Shown one piece after another: positions 25,233 through 33,442 of a stretch of DNA of 64,000 bases. Position numbers and translations under genes: made by a program. The notes under the pieces were generated by a model. The model was not told where the DNA came from and did no database searches. It saw only the letters and a list, made by a program, of their open reading frames with translations. Origin of the DNA: CAZMGV01 sp964565925 (lineage in GTDB: Bacteria > JAGRBM01 > JAHCIT01); contig CAZMGV010000007.1 in the NCBI GenBank assembly GCA_964565925.1, positions 1 through 64,000 on the forward strand, read 5' to 3'. Positions within the stretch are counted from its first letter, which is position 1. Each line of letters starts with the position of its first letter.

Positions 25233-26375
25233 TCAGTCCTTCAGAATATGACGGGCAATCACCAGTCTCTGAATTTCAGTGGTGCCTTCGTAGATTTCGG
25301 TGATGCGGGCGTCCCGGAAATAACGCTCCACAGCATATTCCTTGAGATACCCGTTGCCGCCGTGAATCTGAAGCGCCTTGCTGGCGATCCAGTTGGCGGA
25401 CTCGGAGGCGTACAGTTTCGCCATGGCAGCGTGCATTCCGAACGGCTGGCCGGTCTCCTTCAGCCAGGAGGCCTTCTGGATGAGGTTGCCCGCGTTTTCG
25501 AGCTTCACCGCCATGTCGCACAAATACCACTGGATTCCCTGGTTCTCGCCGATGGGCCTTCCGAAAGCGACACGTTCCTTGGAGTATTTGACGGCGGCTT
25601 CGTAAGCGGCCCGGGCAATGCCGAGCGCCTGTGCCGCGATACCAATGCGGCCCGATTCGAGCAGCGTCATGGCGATCTTGAAACCGTCACCCGGATTGCC
25701 GAGTACCCGGTTGGCGGGCACGCGCACGTCTACGAGCGTCACCTGCGAGGTTGGCGAGCCGCTGATGCCGAGCTTCAATTCCGCCTTGCCGACCTCGAAC
25801 CCCGGCGCCTTTGTATCGACGAGAAACGCCGTCACGCCCTTGGCCCGTTTTTCCGGTTCGGTCATCGCAAACACGATACTCCAGTCGGAATAAAGCGCGC
25901 CGGAGATGAAATTCTTGGCGCCGTTGAGGATCCACTCATCACCCTTCTTCACGGCGCGCGTGCGGAGCGCCGCTGCGTCGGAGCCGGTATCGGGTTCCGT
26001 CAGGCAGTAACAGCCAAGCTTCTTGCCGGCGGCGAGCGGCGTCAGAATGTTCTTCTTCTGCTCGTCCGTTCCGAACTGGAGGAGTCCCGCGTTCACGAGC
26101 GAATTGTTCACGCTGACGATGACGGACGTTGCCGCGCAGGCCCTGGAGATCTCTTCCATCAGGATCACGTAGGACGTGAAATCCATACCGGCGCCGCCCC
26201 ACTGTTCGGGCACAAAGACGCCCATAAACCCCATTTCGCCAAGCTTCCGGATCGTCTCGGCCGGGTAGTAGTGCTCTCGGTCGACCTTCTCCGCGAGCGG
26301 AGCGATCTCCTTGTCCGCGAAGTCACGGACCGTCTGGCGGATCATCTTGTGGGTTTCGCTGGGATTGAAGTCCAT
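25233..26375 (-). CDS. Acyl-CoA dehydrogenase
   Basis: 380-aa FAD enzyme oxidising acyl-CoA to trans-2-enoyl-CoA and passing electrons to ETF. CYCLTEPDTGSDA (substrate/FAD binding) and the C-terminal DARITEIYEGTTEIQRLVIARHIL are typical of short/medium-chain ACADs; the glutamate in YEGT is the catalytic base. It lies 5 bp after the enoyl-CoA hydratase gene, so the two consecutive beta-oxidation steps are co-expressed. ETF and thiolase genes are not in the window. Confidence 0.94.
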   Translation of the reverse strand: MDFNPSETHKMIRQTVRDFADKEIAPLAEKVDREHYYPAETIRKLGEMGFMGVFVPEQWGGAGMDFTSYVILMEEISRACAATSVIVSVNNSLVNAGLLQFGTDEQKKNILTPLAAGKKLGCYCLTEPDTGSDAAALRTRAVKKGDEWILNGAKNFISGALYSDWSIVFAMTEPEKRAKGVTAFLVDTKAPGFEVGKAELKLGISGSPTSQVTLVDVRVPANRVLGNPGDGFKIAMTLLESGRIGIAAQALGIARAAYEAAVKYSKERVAFGRPIGENQGIQWYLCDMAVKLENAGNLIQKASWLKETGQPFGMHAAMAKLYASESANWIASKALQIHGGNGYLKEYAVERYFRDARITEIYEGTTEIQRLVIARHILKD

Positions 26376-26380
26376 GGATT

Positions 26381-27163
26381 TTACTCGCCCTTGAATGTTG
26401 GTTTGCGTTTCTCGAGAAATGCTTTCGTTCCTTCGCGCATGTCTTCGGTGGTAAAGGACGCGGCGAACAGATGCCGTTCAAGCCTGAGGCCGTCCACCAG
26501 TGTCATGCCGGCACCGGCATCCACCGCTTCCTTAGCAAAGGCGACGCCGCGGGGGCCGCGGGCCGCGATCGTTTCGGCGAACTTTTGGCAGGCTGGGGCT
26601 AGTTCGGCCGCTGGATAGATCCGGTCCACGAGATGGATACGGTGCGCTTCCACGGCGGTGATGTGCTCGCCTGAGTAGGTGATTTCACGGGCCTTGCCGA
26701 GTCCCACACGGCGCGAGAGCCGCTGGGTTCCGCCGAATCCCGGCAGGATGCCGAGGGTGACTTCGGGCAGGCCGAGCTTGGCGGTTTCAGAGGCGAAGAT
26801 GATGTCGCAGGCGAGCGCCAGTTCGAGACCGCCGCCAAGGGCAAAGCCGTTGATCTGGGCGATGACCGGGAAGTCGAGTTCGGTGACCGCGTCCATGGCC
26901 CGGTGGCCGGTGTGGGCGAACTCGAGCGCCTCGTGACGCCCAAAATGGGCGATTTCCGAAATATCGGCGCCTGCCACGAACGCCTTTTCTCCCGATCCGG
27001 TAACGATCAGGGCCCGGATCTCATTGTCCTTGGACAGCTCGACGGCGGCCATTTCGATCTCCACCAGCGTCTGGTGATTGAGGGCGTTGAGCACCTTCGG
27101 GCGGTTGATGGTCAGTTTTGCGACATGACCATTCTTTTCAAGAATGAGGTTTTCGTAACCCAT
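26381..27163 (-). CDS. Enoyl-CoA hydratase/isomerase family protein (crotonase)
   Basis: 260 aa from ATG 27163; the longer reading to 27223 adds a non-conserved tail. Oxyanion-hole segments GEKAFVAGADISEI and FALGGGLELALACD, and LGLPEVTLGILPGFGGTQRL carrying a catalytic glutamate, identify a crotonase-fold hydratase, most likely enoyl-CoA hydratase acting after the adjacent acyl-CoA dehydrogenase. Confidence 0.93.
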   Translation of the reverse strand: MGYENLILEKNGHVAKLTINRPKVLNALNHQTLVEIEMAAVELSKDNEIRALIVTGSGEKAFVAGADISEIAHFGRHEALEFAHTGHRAMDAVTELDFPVIAQINGFALGGGLELALACDIIFASETAKLGLPEVTLGILPGFGGTQRLSRRVGLGKAREITYSGEHITAVEAHRIHLVDRIYPAAELAPACQKFAETIAARGPRGVAFAKEAVDAGAGMTLVDGLRLERHLFAASFTTEDMREGTKAFLEKRKPTFKGE

Positions 27164-27395
27164 GAAAATGATCTCCGTGCCTTCGGATGGCTGTGATCTG
27201 GAAGCCGTTGCCCTGCCGGGCACCGGGGCTGCCCGCGCCAGTTATCCCCTGCCGGTACAATCGGCAAGTGAACGTCTGAAACTGGAGTCAGGAACGTGAT
27301 GTCGGTGTCAGTTGCACCGGGAACGGTTCTGCGGCCATATCTTCAGGCCTGGGTCGGCAGTTATTCGAAACGGCCGGACAAATGGGACAGGTGCC

Positions 27396-30300
27396 GTGGC
27401 TGATATTCCCTCATTCCTGAAAACCCGCAAGGCGAAGCTCACCGGTTACATTCTGGCAGGGATCATCGCCGTTTACGCGATATTCGGCTTTTTCATTCTT
27501 CCCGGAATCATCAAGGGGAAACTGGTCGATACGCTCCGGGAAAAACTTCACCGGGAAACGACCGTCCGGGAGATCAAGTTCAACCCGTTCCTGCTGGCAC
27601 TGACGGTCAACGGTTTCGACCTGAAGGATCTCGACGGCTCGACGTTTGTCTCGTTCGAACAGTTCCACGTCGACTTTGAACTGTCGTCCATATTTTACCG
27701 GGCATTCACCTTTGCGGAGATCCGGCTGGTATCGCCGTTCGGGCGGGCCGAAATCCTGAAAGACGGCGCCTACAACTTTTCAGACCTTCTGAAGGACGAC
27801 GGCAAAACACAGCCGGAACCCAAGCCGCCCGAATCCGGCGAAAAGCAGAATCTCCCGGCGGTTATTGTTCATCTTCTGGAGATCAGGGATGGGAAGTTCC
27901 TGTTCCGGGATACGTCCGAGGGGCGCGACTCCAAGGCCGAATTCGGGCCGGTCGAGTTCACCGTCCAGGAGTTCAGTACCCGTCCCCGCGAGGGAAGTGT
28001 CTATTCGTTCTCGGCGGAGACCACCCGCGGCGAAAAGATCGACTGGGAGGGGACATTCCTGCTGGACCCGCTCGGCTCAGAAGGAAAGCTCTCCATTCAG
28101 GGTGTCCAGCTGCGGCCACTCTGGGAATACATAAAAGATCGCGTAGGATTCGAAGTGCGTGACGGCCGGGTCTCTGTGGAGTCCAGATACACATGGGACC
28201 GGACCCGCAACCTGCGATTGTCGGGCGCAGCCATACATCTGATTGACCTGAAGATCACCGAAAAGGATCAGGAGCCGGTGCTGCTGTCCGTCCCCGAACT
28301 GCATGTGCGTGATACCAGCCTTGAACTCTCCGCCCAGACAGTCGGGGTTCCGCTCGTCGAATCGAAAGGTACCCGGGTGGTGCTCGTGCGGGAACCCGGC
28401 GGGACGATCAATCTCGCCCGGATATTCTCACCGCCCCCGAAAACGGAACCGGCGAAGGACGGAGCGGGAAAAGAAGAGCCTGTACCGGCGGAACCGTCTG
28501 CACCCGCCGCCGAAAAACCGGCCGCCGACGGAAAGCCGTCCCCGCCCTGGAAGGTATCGGTCGAGGCGATCCGGCTGACCGACTACGGCGTTTCCATTGA
28601 AGACCGGACGCTGGCGACCCCGGCCCAGATCAATCTGGAGCCGATGGCGCTGGAAGTGACCGGTTTCGCGCTCCCGCTCGAAAAAGAGTTCGGCGTGAAT
28701 CTGTCGATGAAAATTAACGAGACCGGGTCGTTTGAAACCAAAGGACATGTGAGCCTGAGTCCGCTCTCGGCCGAACAGGACATCGTTCTCGACAGCTTCC
28801 CCATCCCGGCCGTCCAGCCGTACCTGGATCAGCAGCTCAATCTGGTGGTGAAGACTGGACTGGCAAATGCCGCCGGCCATGTGAGTCTGAAGGCTCCGAA
28901 AGGCGGCAAGAGCGGCCCACCACCGATCGAATACAAAGGAACGGTCTCGGCGACTGCGTTCAAGTCGGTGGACCGCCGCGAACAGTCCGAATTTGCCCGC
29001 TGGGACAAGCTGGCGTTTAACGGCATGGACGTGGTGACTGAGCCGCTGTCGGTCCAGATGGACGAGATTCTGTGGGAGAAACCGTACGGCAGGGTGGTCA
29101 TCCGCAAGGACCAGACCACGAACCTGATGGACATTTCGAAGTCATCGGGAAAGGCTCCGGGAAAAGCTGCGGATAACGCGGGTAACAGGGAGCCGGAAAA
29201 TACGGAGACGGTCCCGGATACGAAGACCCCTCCACCGGCCAAAGCCCCGTTCAAGGCGGCGATCAAAACCGTGCGGATTGTGGACGGCGGGGCGAACTTC
29301 TCCGACTACTCACTGGAACCGGATTTTACCATCGGCATCTATGCGCTGAACGGAACTATCAAGGGTCTGTCATCTAGCAATACCGGTCATGCCAAAGTGG
29401 ATCTCAAGGGAAAGGTGGACCGCTACGCGCCGGTGCTCATCTTCGGCGAGATTAACCCCCTGATCGGCAACGCTTACACGGACGTGACACTCAGCTTCCA
29501 GGGGATCGAGATATCCACATTCACACCCTATTCGGCCAAATTCGCCGGCTACCTGATCGACAAGGGCAAACTGTATCTGGATCTGCGTTACCGGCTGAAC
29601 CAGAAGAAGCTTATCGGCGAGAACAAGGTGATGCTCGACCAGTTCACTTTCGGTGAAAAGACAGACAGCCCGGATGCGACGTCCCTGCCGGTGAAGCTCG
29701 CGGTCGCGATCCTCAAGGACCGGGAGGGCAAGATCAACATCGACCTGCCGGTCCGGGGTGACGTGGACGATCCGGATTTCAAGTACGGGAAGCTGGTCTG
29801 GTCGGCCCTCAAAAACGTTCTTGAAAAAGTGGCGACCGCACCGTTCGCCGCACTCGCCAATCTCGTCGTCGGCGCGGGCGGCGACCAGCTGGACCATGTG
29901 AAGTTCGAGCCGGGCCGGACCGGTATTTCCGAAGAGGAAGCGGACAAGTTCCCCTCCATCGGCAAGATGCTCGCGGCCCGTCCGGTACTCCGGATCGAAG
30001 TGAAGGGCAGGGCGGAAGCGCTGAAGGATTCGGCGCAGCTCAAGGAGCAGAAACTGCTGCAGCGGCTGCGCGAGGAACGGGCCGACGAGATCAAGAGCCG
30101 CGGCGATGCGACGGTCAAGGCCGACCAGATTCAGCTTTCGGACGGCGACGTCAGCCGTCTGCTGCGGCGTGTCTATCAGGCGACTTTCGCGGAGTCCGCG
30201 AAACAGGTCTATGAGCGGCTGAAAACCGAAAGCGGGCAGCCGGATTTTCCCAAGGAAAGTTCGGAAGCTGGTCTTGAGCTGGTGTCAGCTGCGCTCAGGA

Positions 30301-30536
30301 CCCGTCTCGTGGCGACTCAGACAGTGGACACTGCCGCTCTGCGCGAGCTGGCCAAGGCCCGCGCGGCGGCTGTTCAGTCGGGGCTGATCGAAGGCGGAGG
30401 CATCGAAGCCGGGCGCGTGTTTATCCGCGAAGTGGAAGTAGTGGAAGCTACCGGACCGGTTACGGGGACTGTCCCTGCCTCGTCCGGCCCGGGGGATACC
30501 AAGGTCCGGACGGAGCTGTTGCTTACAGCCGACTGA
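27396..30536 (+). CDS. Large AsmA-like (DUF748) envelope protein
   Basis: 1046 aa from GTG 27396, just before the first transmembrane helix; an earlier TTG (27312) adds a tail without conservation. After a cytoplasmic stub comes one helix (~LTGYILAGIIAVYAIFGFFI), then a very long periplasmic region of repeated beta-strands as in AsmA/DUF748 proteins: FNPFLLALTVNGFDLKDLDG near the start, and the DUF748 C-terminal region with AKFAGYLIDKGKLYLDLRY. Two Pro/Lys/Glu-rich linkers (about 375-410 and 585-625) split it. AsmA-like proteins are implicated in bridging lipid transport across the periplasm; role here is inferred. The 3' end overlaps the next, convergent gene. Confidence 0.82.
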   Translation: MADIPSFLKTRKAKLTGYILAGIIAVYAIFGFFILPGIIKGKLVDTLREKLHRETTVREIKFNPFLLALTVNGFDLKDLDGSTFVSFEQFHVDFELSSIFYRAFTFAEIRLVSPFGRAEILKDGAYNFSDLLKDDGKTQPEPKPPESGEKQNLPAVIVHLLEIRDGKFLFRDTSEGRDSKAEFGPVEFTVQEFSTRPREGSVYSFSAETTRGEKIDWEGTFLLDPLGSEGKLSIQGVQLRPLWEYIKDRVGFEVRDGRVSVESRYTWDRTRNLRLSGAAIHLIDLKITEKDQEPVLLSVPELHVRDTSLELSAQTVGVPLVESKGTRVVLVREPGGTINLARIFSPPPKTEPAKDGAGKEEPVPAEPSAPAAEKPAADGKPSPPWKVSVEAIRLTDYGVSIEDRTLATPAQINLEPMALEVTGFALPLEKEFGVNLSMKINETGSFETKGHVSLSPLSAEQDIVLDSFPIPAVQPYLDQQLNLVVKTGLANAAGHVSLKAPKGGKSGPPPIEYKGTVSATAFKSVDRREQSEFARWDKLAFNGMDVVTEPLSVQMDEILWEKPYGRVVIRKDQTTNLMDISKSSGKAPGKAADNAGNREPENTETVPDTKTPPPAKAPFKAAIKTVRIVDGGANFSDYSLEPDFTIGIYALNGTIKGLSSSNTGHAKVDLKGKVDRYAPVLIFGEINPLIGNAYTDVTLSFQGIEISTFTPYSAKFAGYLIDKGKLYLDLRYRLNQKKLIGENKVMLDQFTFGEKTDSPDATSLPVKLAVAILKDREGKINIDLPVRGDVDDPDFKYGKLVWSALKNVLEKVATAPFAALANLVVGAGGDQLDHVKFEPGRTGISEEEADKFPSIGKMLAARPVLRIEVKGRAEALKDSAQLKEQKLLQRLREERADEIKSRGDATVKADQIQLSDGDVSRLLRRVYQATFAESAKQVYERLKTESGQPDFPKESSEAGLELVSAALRTRLVATQTVDTAALRELAKARAAAVQSGLIEGGGIEAGRVFIREVEVVEATGPVTGTVPASSGPGDTKVRTELLLTAD

Positions 30537-31620
30537 TCCGGTTGGCGACCTCGAGTGCAAGGGCCGGGGCGGCGGTTAACCCTGGGGATTCGATCCCACG
30601 CAATGACAGAAACAGGGCGCCGTCCACGCGGTTGTCGGCGATTTCGAAATCGGCAGAAGGATCGCCGGGTCCGGAGAGTTTCGGACGGATGCCGGTGTAG
30701 GCCTCTCGCAGGTCGCCCGGTTCGAGTCCCGGAAGGAGTTTCCGGGTCGACTCGAGAAACCGGTCGAGCGGTTCCCGGTCAGTTTCGTAATCCGTCTTGC
30801 TGTCTATCCACCGGACATTCGGACCGATCAGCAGATCGCCGCTGACGGTTTTGGTCAGATGGACTCCGAGTCCGGACCGATCGGAGTGCGGTACCGGATA
30901 GACCAGTCCGTTAATCTGTTGGGCTTTCGCACCGGTCACCACGAAATATTCGCCCCGGCAGGGCCGGACCGGTTTGGGTATCAGGCCTGCCAGTGTTTCG
31001 ACGTTGTCGGTCCAGAGTCCGGCGGCATTGATTACCGCATCGGTCGCAAGATCGCCCCGGCTGGACCGGACGGTGAAGCGGCCGTTCCGGGTCCCAATTT
31101 TCAGGACTTCCGCCGACGTCAGAATGGTCACTCCCGCCCGGATCGCTTCCCGTTCGCGGGCTTTCAGGTAATCTCCGATGTCGAGAATGCCGGTGGCGGG
31201 CGAATACAGGGCGCTGACGGCGGGACGGACTGTCGGCTCAATTCTGTTCAATTCGTCGGGTGTAATCAGCCGGACGCCGGTGGCCCCGTTCTGCTTCGCC
31301 TGCCTGTACAGGCTGTCCAGTTCGGCGGCTTCGGTCTCCGAATATGCGGCGATGACCTTGCCGCAGATCCGGTGCGAAACCCCGTACTGTTCGCAGAACT
31401 CCCGGGTGAGCCGGTTTCCGGTCACGCAGCTTCGTGCCTTGAGGGAACCAGAAGGATAGTAGAGACCCGCGTGAATGACGCCGGAGTTATGCGTCGAGGT
31501 TTCCTCGAACAGTCGCGCGTGCCGCTCCAGCAGCACGGCCGTATGGCCCAGTCGGGCGAGTTCGGTTGCCGTGCAGAGACCGGCAACTCCGCCTCCGATC
31601 ACCGCGATCTCCATCGCCAT
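30523..31620 (-). CDS. FAD-dependent L-2-hydroxyglutarate oxidase-like protein
   Basis: 365 aa from ATG 31620. An N-terminal dinucleotide-binding motif (GGGVAGLCTATELARLG) is followed by the DAO-family fold. HNSGVIHAGLYYPSGSLKARSC and the C-terminal RGIESPGLTAAPALA match the LhgO/L2HGDH group, which oxidises L-2-hydroxyglutarate to 2-oxoglutarate. A glycerol-3-phosphate-dehydrogenase-like substrate cannot be excluded. Its stop lies inside the end of the convergent DUF748 gene (14-bp overlap). Confidence 0.84.
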   Translation of the reverse strand: MAMEIAVIGGGVAGLCTATELARLGHTAVLLERHARLFEETSTHNSGVIHAGLYYPSGSLKARSCVTGNRLTREFCEQYGVSHRICGKVIAAYSETEAAELDSLYRQAKQNGATGVRLITPDELNRIEPTVRPAVSALYSPATGILDIGDYLKAREREAIRAGVTILTSAEVLKIGTRNGRFTVRSSRGDLATDAVINAAGLWTDNVETLAGLIPKPVRPCRGEYFVVTGAKAQQINGLVYPVPHSDRSGLGVHLTKTVSGDLLIGPNVRWIDSKTDYETDREPLDRFLESTRKLLPGLEPGDLREAYTGIRPKLSGPGDPSADFEIADNRVDGALFLSLRGIESPGLTAAPALALEVANRISRL

Positions 31621-31684
31621 GACTGTTTGACCCTCCGGGTGGTTTCGGCGTATCCGTAGGATATATTCTTTTGGTGCAGGGTTC

Positions 31685-32188
31685 ATGAATAACCTGAGAA
31701 CAGATCTCCTCCGGAAAAACTTTCTTTTCCGGGACCTGGACGAGCCGGATCTGGAACGTCTGTCGGCCGTTTGCGTCGAGGAAGTCCATCCGGCGGGAAA
31801 AGCCATCGTCTCCGAAGGGGAAACGGGTCATGAGCTGTACCTCGTGCTCAAGGGCGGTGTGAACATCGTGAAGGGGGAGGGCCAGAGTTTCCTCTCCTAT
31901 ATCGGCAGCGGCGGGTATTTCGGCGAAATGGCGGTGTTCATGGAAGCGGCGGTGAGAACTGCCAGCTGCGTATCCGCCATGGAGACGATCACCCTGAAGC
32001 TGGACCGGGCGACGATCGACAGCTTCTGCGAGACCAATCCCAATGCGGGTGTCCTCATTTACCGCGCGATCATCAAGGCGCTCGCAGAACGGTTGCAGGC
32101 GACGAGCGGCGATCTGGCGATGCTGATGAAGTCGCAGATCATGGACCAGAGCCGTATCGCCGGTGTCGTGACCACCCAGAAAAAATAA
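31685..32188 (+). CDS. Cyclic-nucleotide-binding domain protein
   Basis: 167 aa. Residues ~10-125 form a cNMP-binding beta-roll with the phosphate-binding cassette GGYFGEMAVFMEAAVRTAS, including the glutamate and arginine that contact the ligand in CAP/PKA-type domains. The remaining ~40 residues are a helix without a DNA-binding HTH, so this is not a CRP-type regulator. It may be a stand-alone sensor subunit. Divergent from the FAD oxidase gene with 64 bp between starts. Confidence 0.85.
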   Translation: MNNLRTDLLRKNFLFRDLDEPDLERLSAVCVEEVHPAGKAIVSEGETGHELYLVLKGGVNIVKGEGQSFLSYIGSGGYFGEMAVFMEAAVRTASCVSAMETITLKLDRATIDSFCETNPNAGVLIYRAIIKALAERLQATSGDLAMLMKSQIMDQSRIAGVVTTQKK

Positions 32189-32200
32189 TATCTGCCGGTT

Positions 32201-33250
32201 TTATCTGGCCGCGTCGGCGGGCTCGAGCCCGAAGGCGTGAAGCCAGCTCACAAACCTGCCCTCGTCGAGTGGCCACTGTCTTTCGAGCATGGCACGTTCC
32301 TGCCGGAGTTCATGGCGGCGTTTCCAGGCATCCAGCTGGGCCTTTGCCAGCGCGCGGGCAATGGCGGACGGACTGCCGTCGCGCGCCGCCTGTCCGACCC
32401 GTCCCGGTCCGGCAAGCATCGCCCGGGCCATGCCGAAATACCGGTTCGCGGTCTGAAGCGGAGCGCCGGTGACATAGTTCCGGGGGTAATGCCGGATCAG
32501 GTTATAGGTCCGGTTACGCTCGATGAAATAGAAACGTTTTGGATTCGCGAAACCGAGCGAGTGCGACGGGGCATGTATGAACCGGGAAGCAGGCACGCGG
32601 CGGCAGATGTGACCCGCCCGGCGCAGCTTAAGGCCGAGATCGAAATCGTCGCCATAGGCAAAATAGCTTTCCGTCAGTCCACCGGCCTCGATGAGTGCTT
32701 CCCGGCGGTACAGGCCGGCCGCACCGCTCGGACATAAAGTGTCCGGCATCGTATCGAGGAAACCGGAATCGGGACGGCCGCAACCGGCACCGCGGTTCAG
32801 GCCGTCGGGGAACATGCCCAGACCGAATGCGTTGATGCGTCCGTTCGAAGTCATTCCGGTCGCATCCGCCTCAAGGATTTTCGGAGCGAACATCGAGACT
32901 TCCGAATACCGCTCGGTCTCCCTCATCAGCAGTTCCAGCGCGCTGGATTCGGGACGGCAGTCGGCGTTGAGCAGCAGCACCCACGGAGTTCTTACCCGTT
33001 CGAGCAGCCGGTTGTTGGCCGCGCAAAAGCCGGAATTCTCGCGACCCCGTACCAGTTCCGAGGTTCGGCCGGTGCGAACCCTCTCGTCGGCGAACCCGGC
33101 GGCCAGTTCCGCCGACCTGTCGGCCGATCCGTTGTCATAAACGAAAAGGTCGAATTCCTGAAATCCGGATTGTGAAAGCGCAGCAAATGTGTGCTCGAGT
33201 TCGGCGGCACTGTTCCAGGAGACTATCTGAATAGACAGAATGGCGGTCAT
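32201..33250 (-). CDS. Family 2 glycosyltransferase
   Basis: 349 aa, inverting GT-A transferase. ILSIQIVSWNSAAELEHTF and DLFVYDNGSADRSAEL form the nucleotide-sugar-binding start, and LLLNADCRP is the DxD-like metal motif. FAYGDDFDLGLKLRRAGH is the acceptor-side ED motif. The layout resembles rhamnosyltransferase-like GT2 enzymes of cell-wall or LPS synthesis. Donor and acceptor cannot be read from sequence, and no other polysaccharide genes adjoin it. Confidence 0.87.
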   Translation of the reverse strand: MTAILSIQIVSWNSAAELEHTFAALSQSGFQEFDLFVYDNGSADRSAELAAGFADERVRTGRTSELVRGRENSGFCAANNRLLERVRTPWVLLLNADCRPESSALELLMRETERYSEVSMFAPKILEADATGMTSNGRINAFGLGMFPDGLNRGAGCGRPDSGFLDTMPDTLCPSGAAGLYRREALIEAGGLTESYFAYGDDFDLGLKLRRAGHICRRVPASRFIHAPSHSLGFANPKRFYFIERNRTYNLIRHYPRNYVTGAPLQTANRYFGMARAMLAGPGRVGQAARDGSPSAIARALAKAQLDAWKRRHELRQERAMLERQWPLDEGRFVSWLHAFGLEPADAAR

Positions 33251-33269
33251 AGCGGCATCGGGAGAAAAA

Positions 33270-33282
33270 CAATATTCTGATA
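33270..33282 (-). promoter_or_regulatory. IHF-like site within AT-rich palindrome of a divergent promoter region
   Basis: Minus-strand TATCAGAATATTG fits WATCAR-N4-TTR fully. It overlaps a perfect 8-bp inverted repeat TATTCTGA/TCAGAATA (33273-33280/33289-33296) with an 8-nt AT loop. It lies in the 192-bp gap between the glycosyltransferase gene and the large secreted-protein gene. Confidence 0.35.
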
Positions 33283-33442
33283 ATTATTTCAGAATACGGT
33301 ATTGGATTAACGGTCCCTTATGAGGTCGATTTCTACTTGAGGACGGTACACCGGTAGCATAGGCTTTTGCGAGTCGTTCTCCGTATACTCGCGGAAGCGT
33401 CCAGTCTGGTTCAGGGAAAACCGGCTGGGGGGAGTTCTTTTG

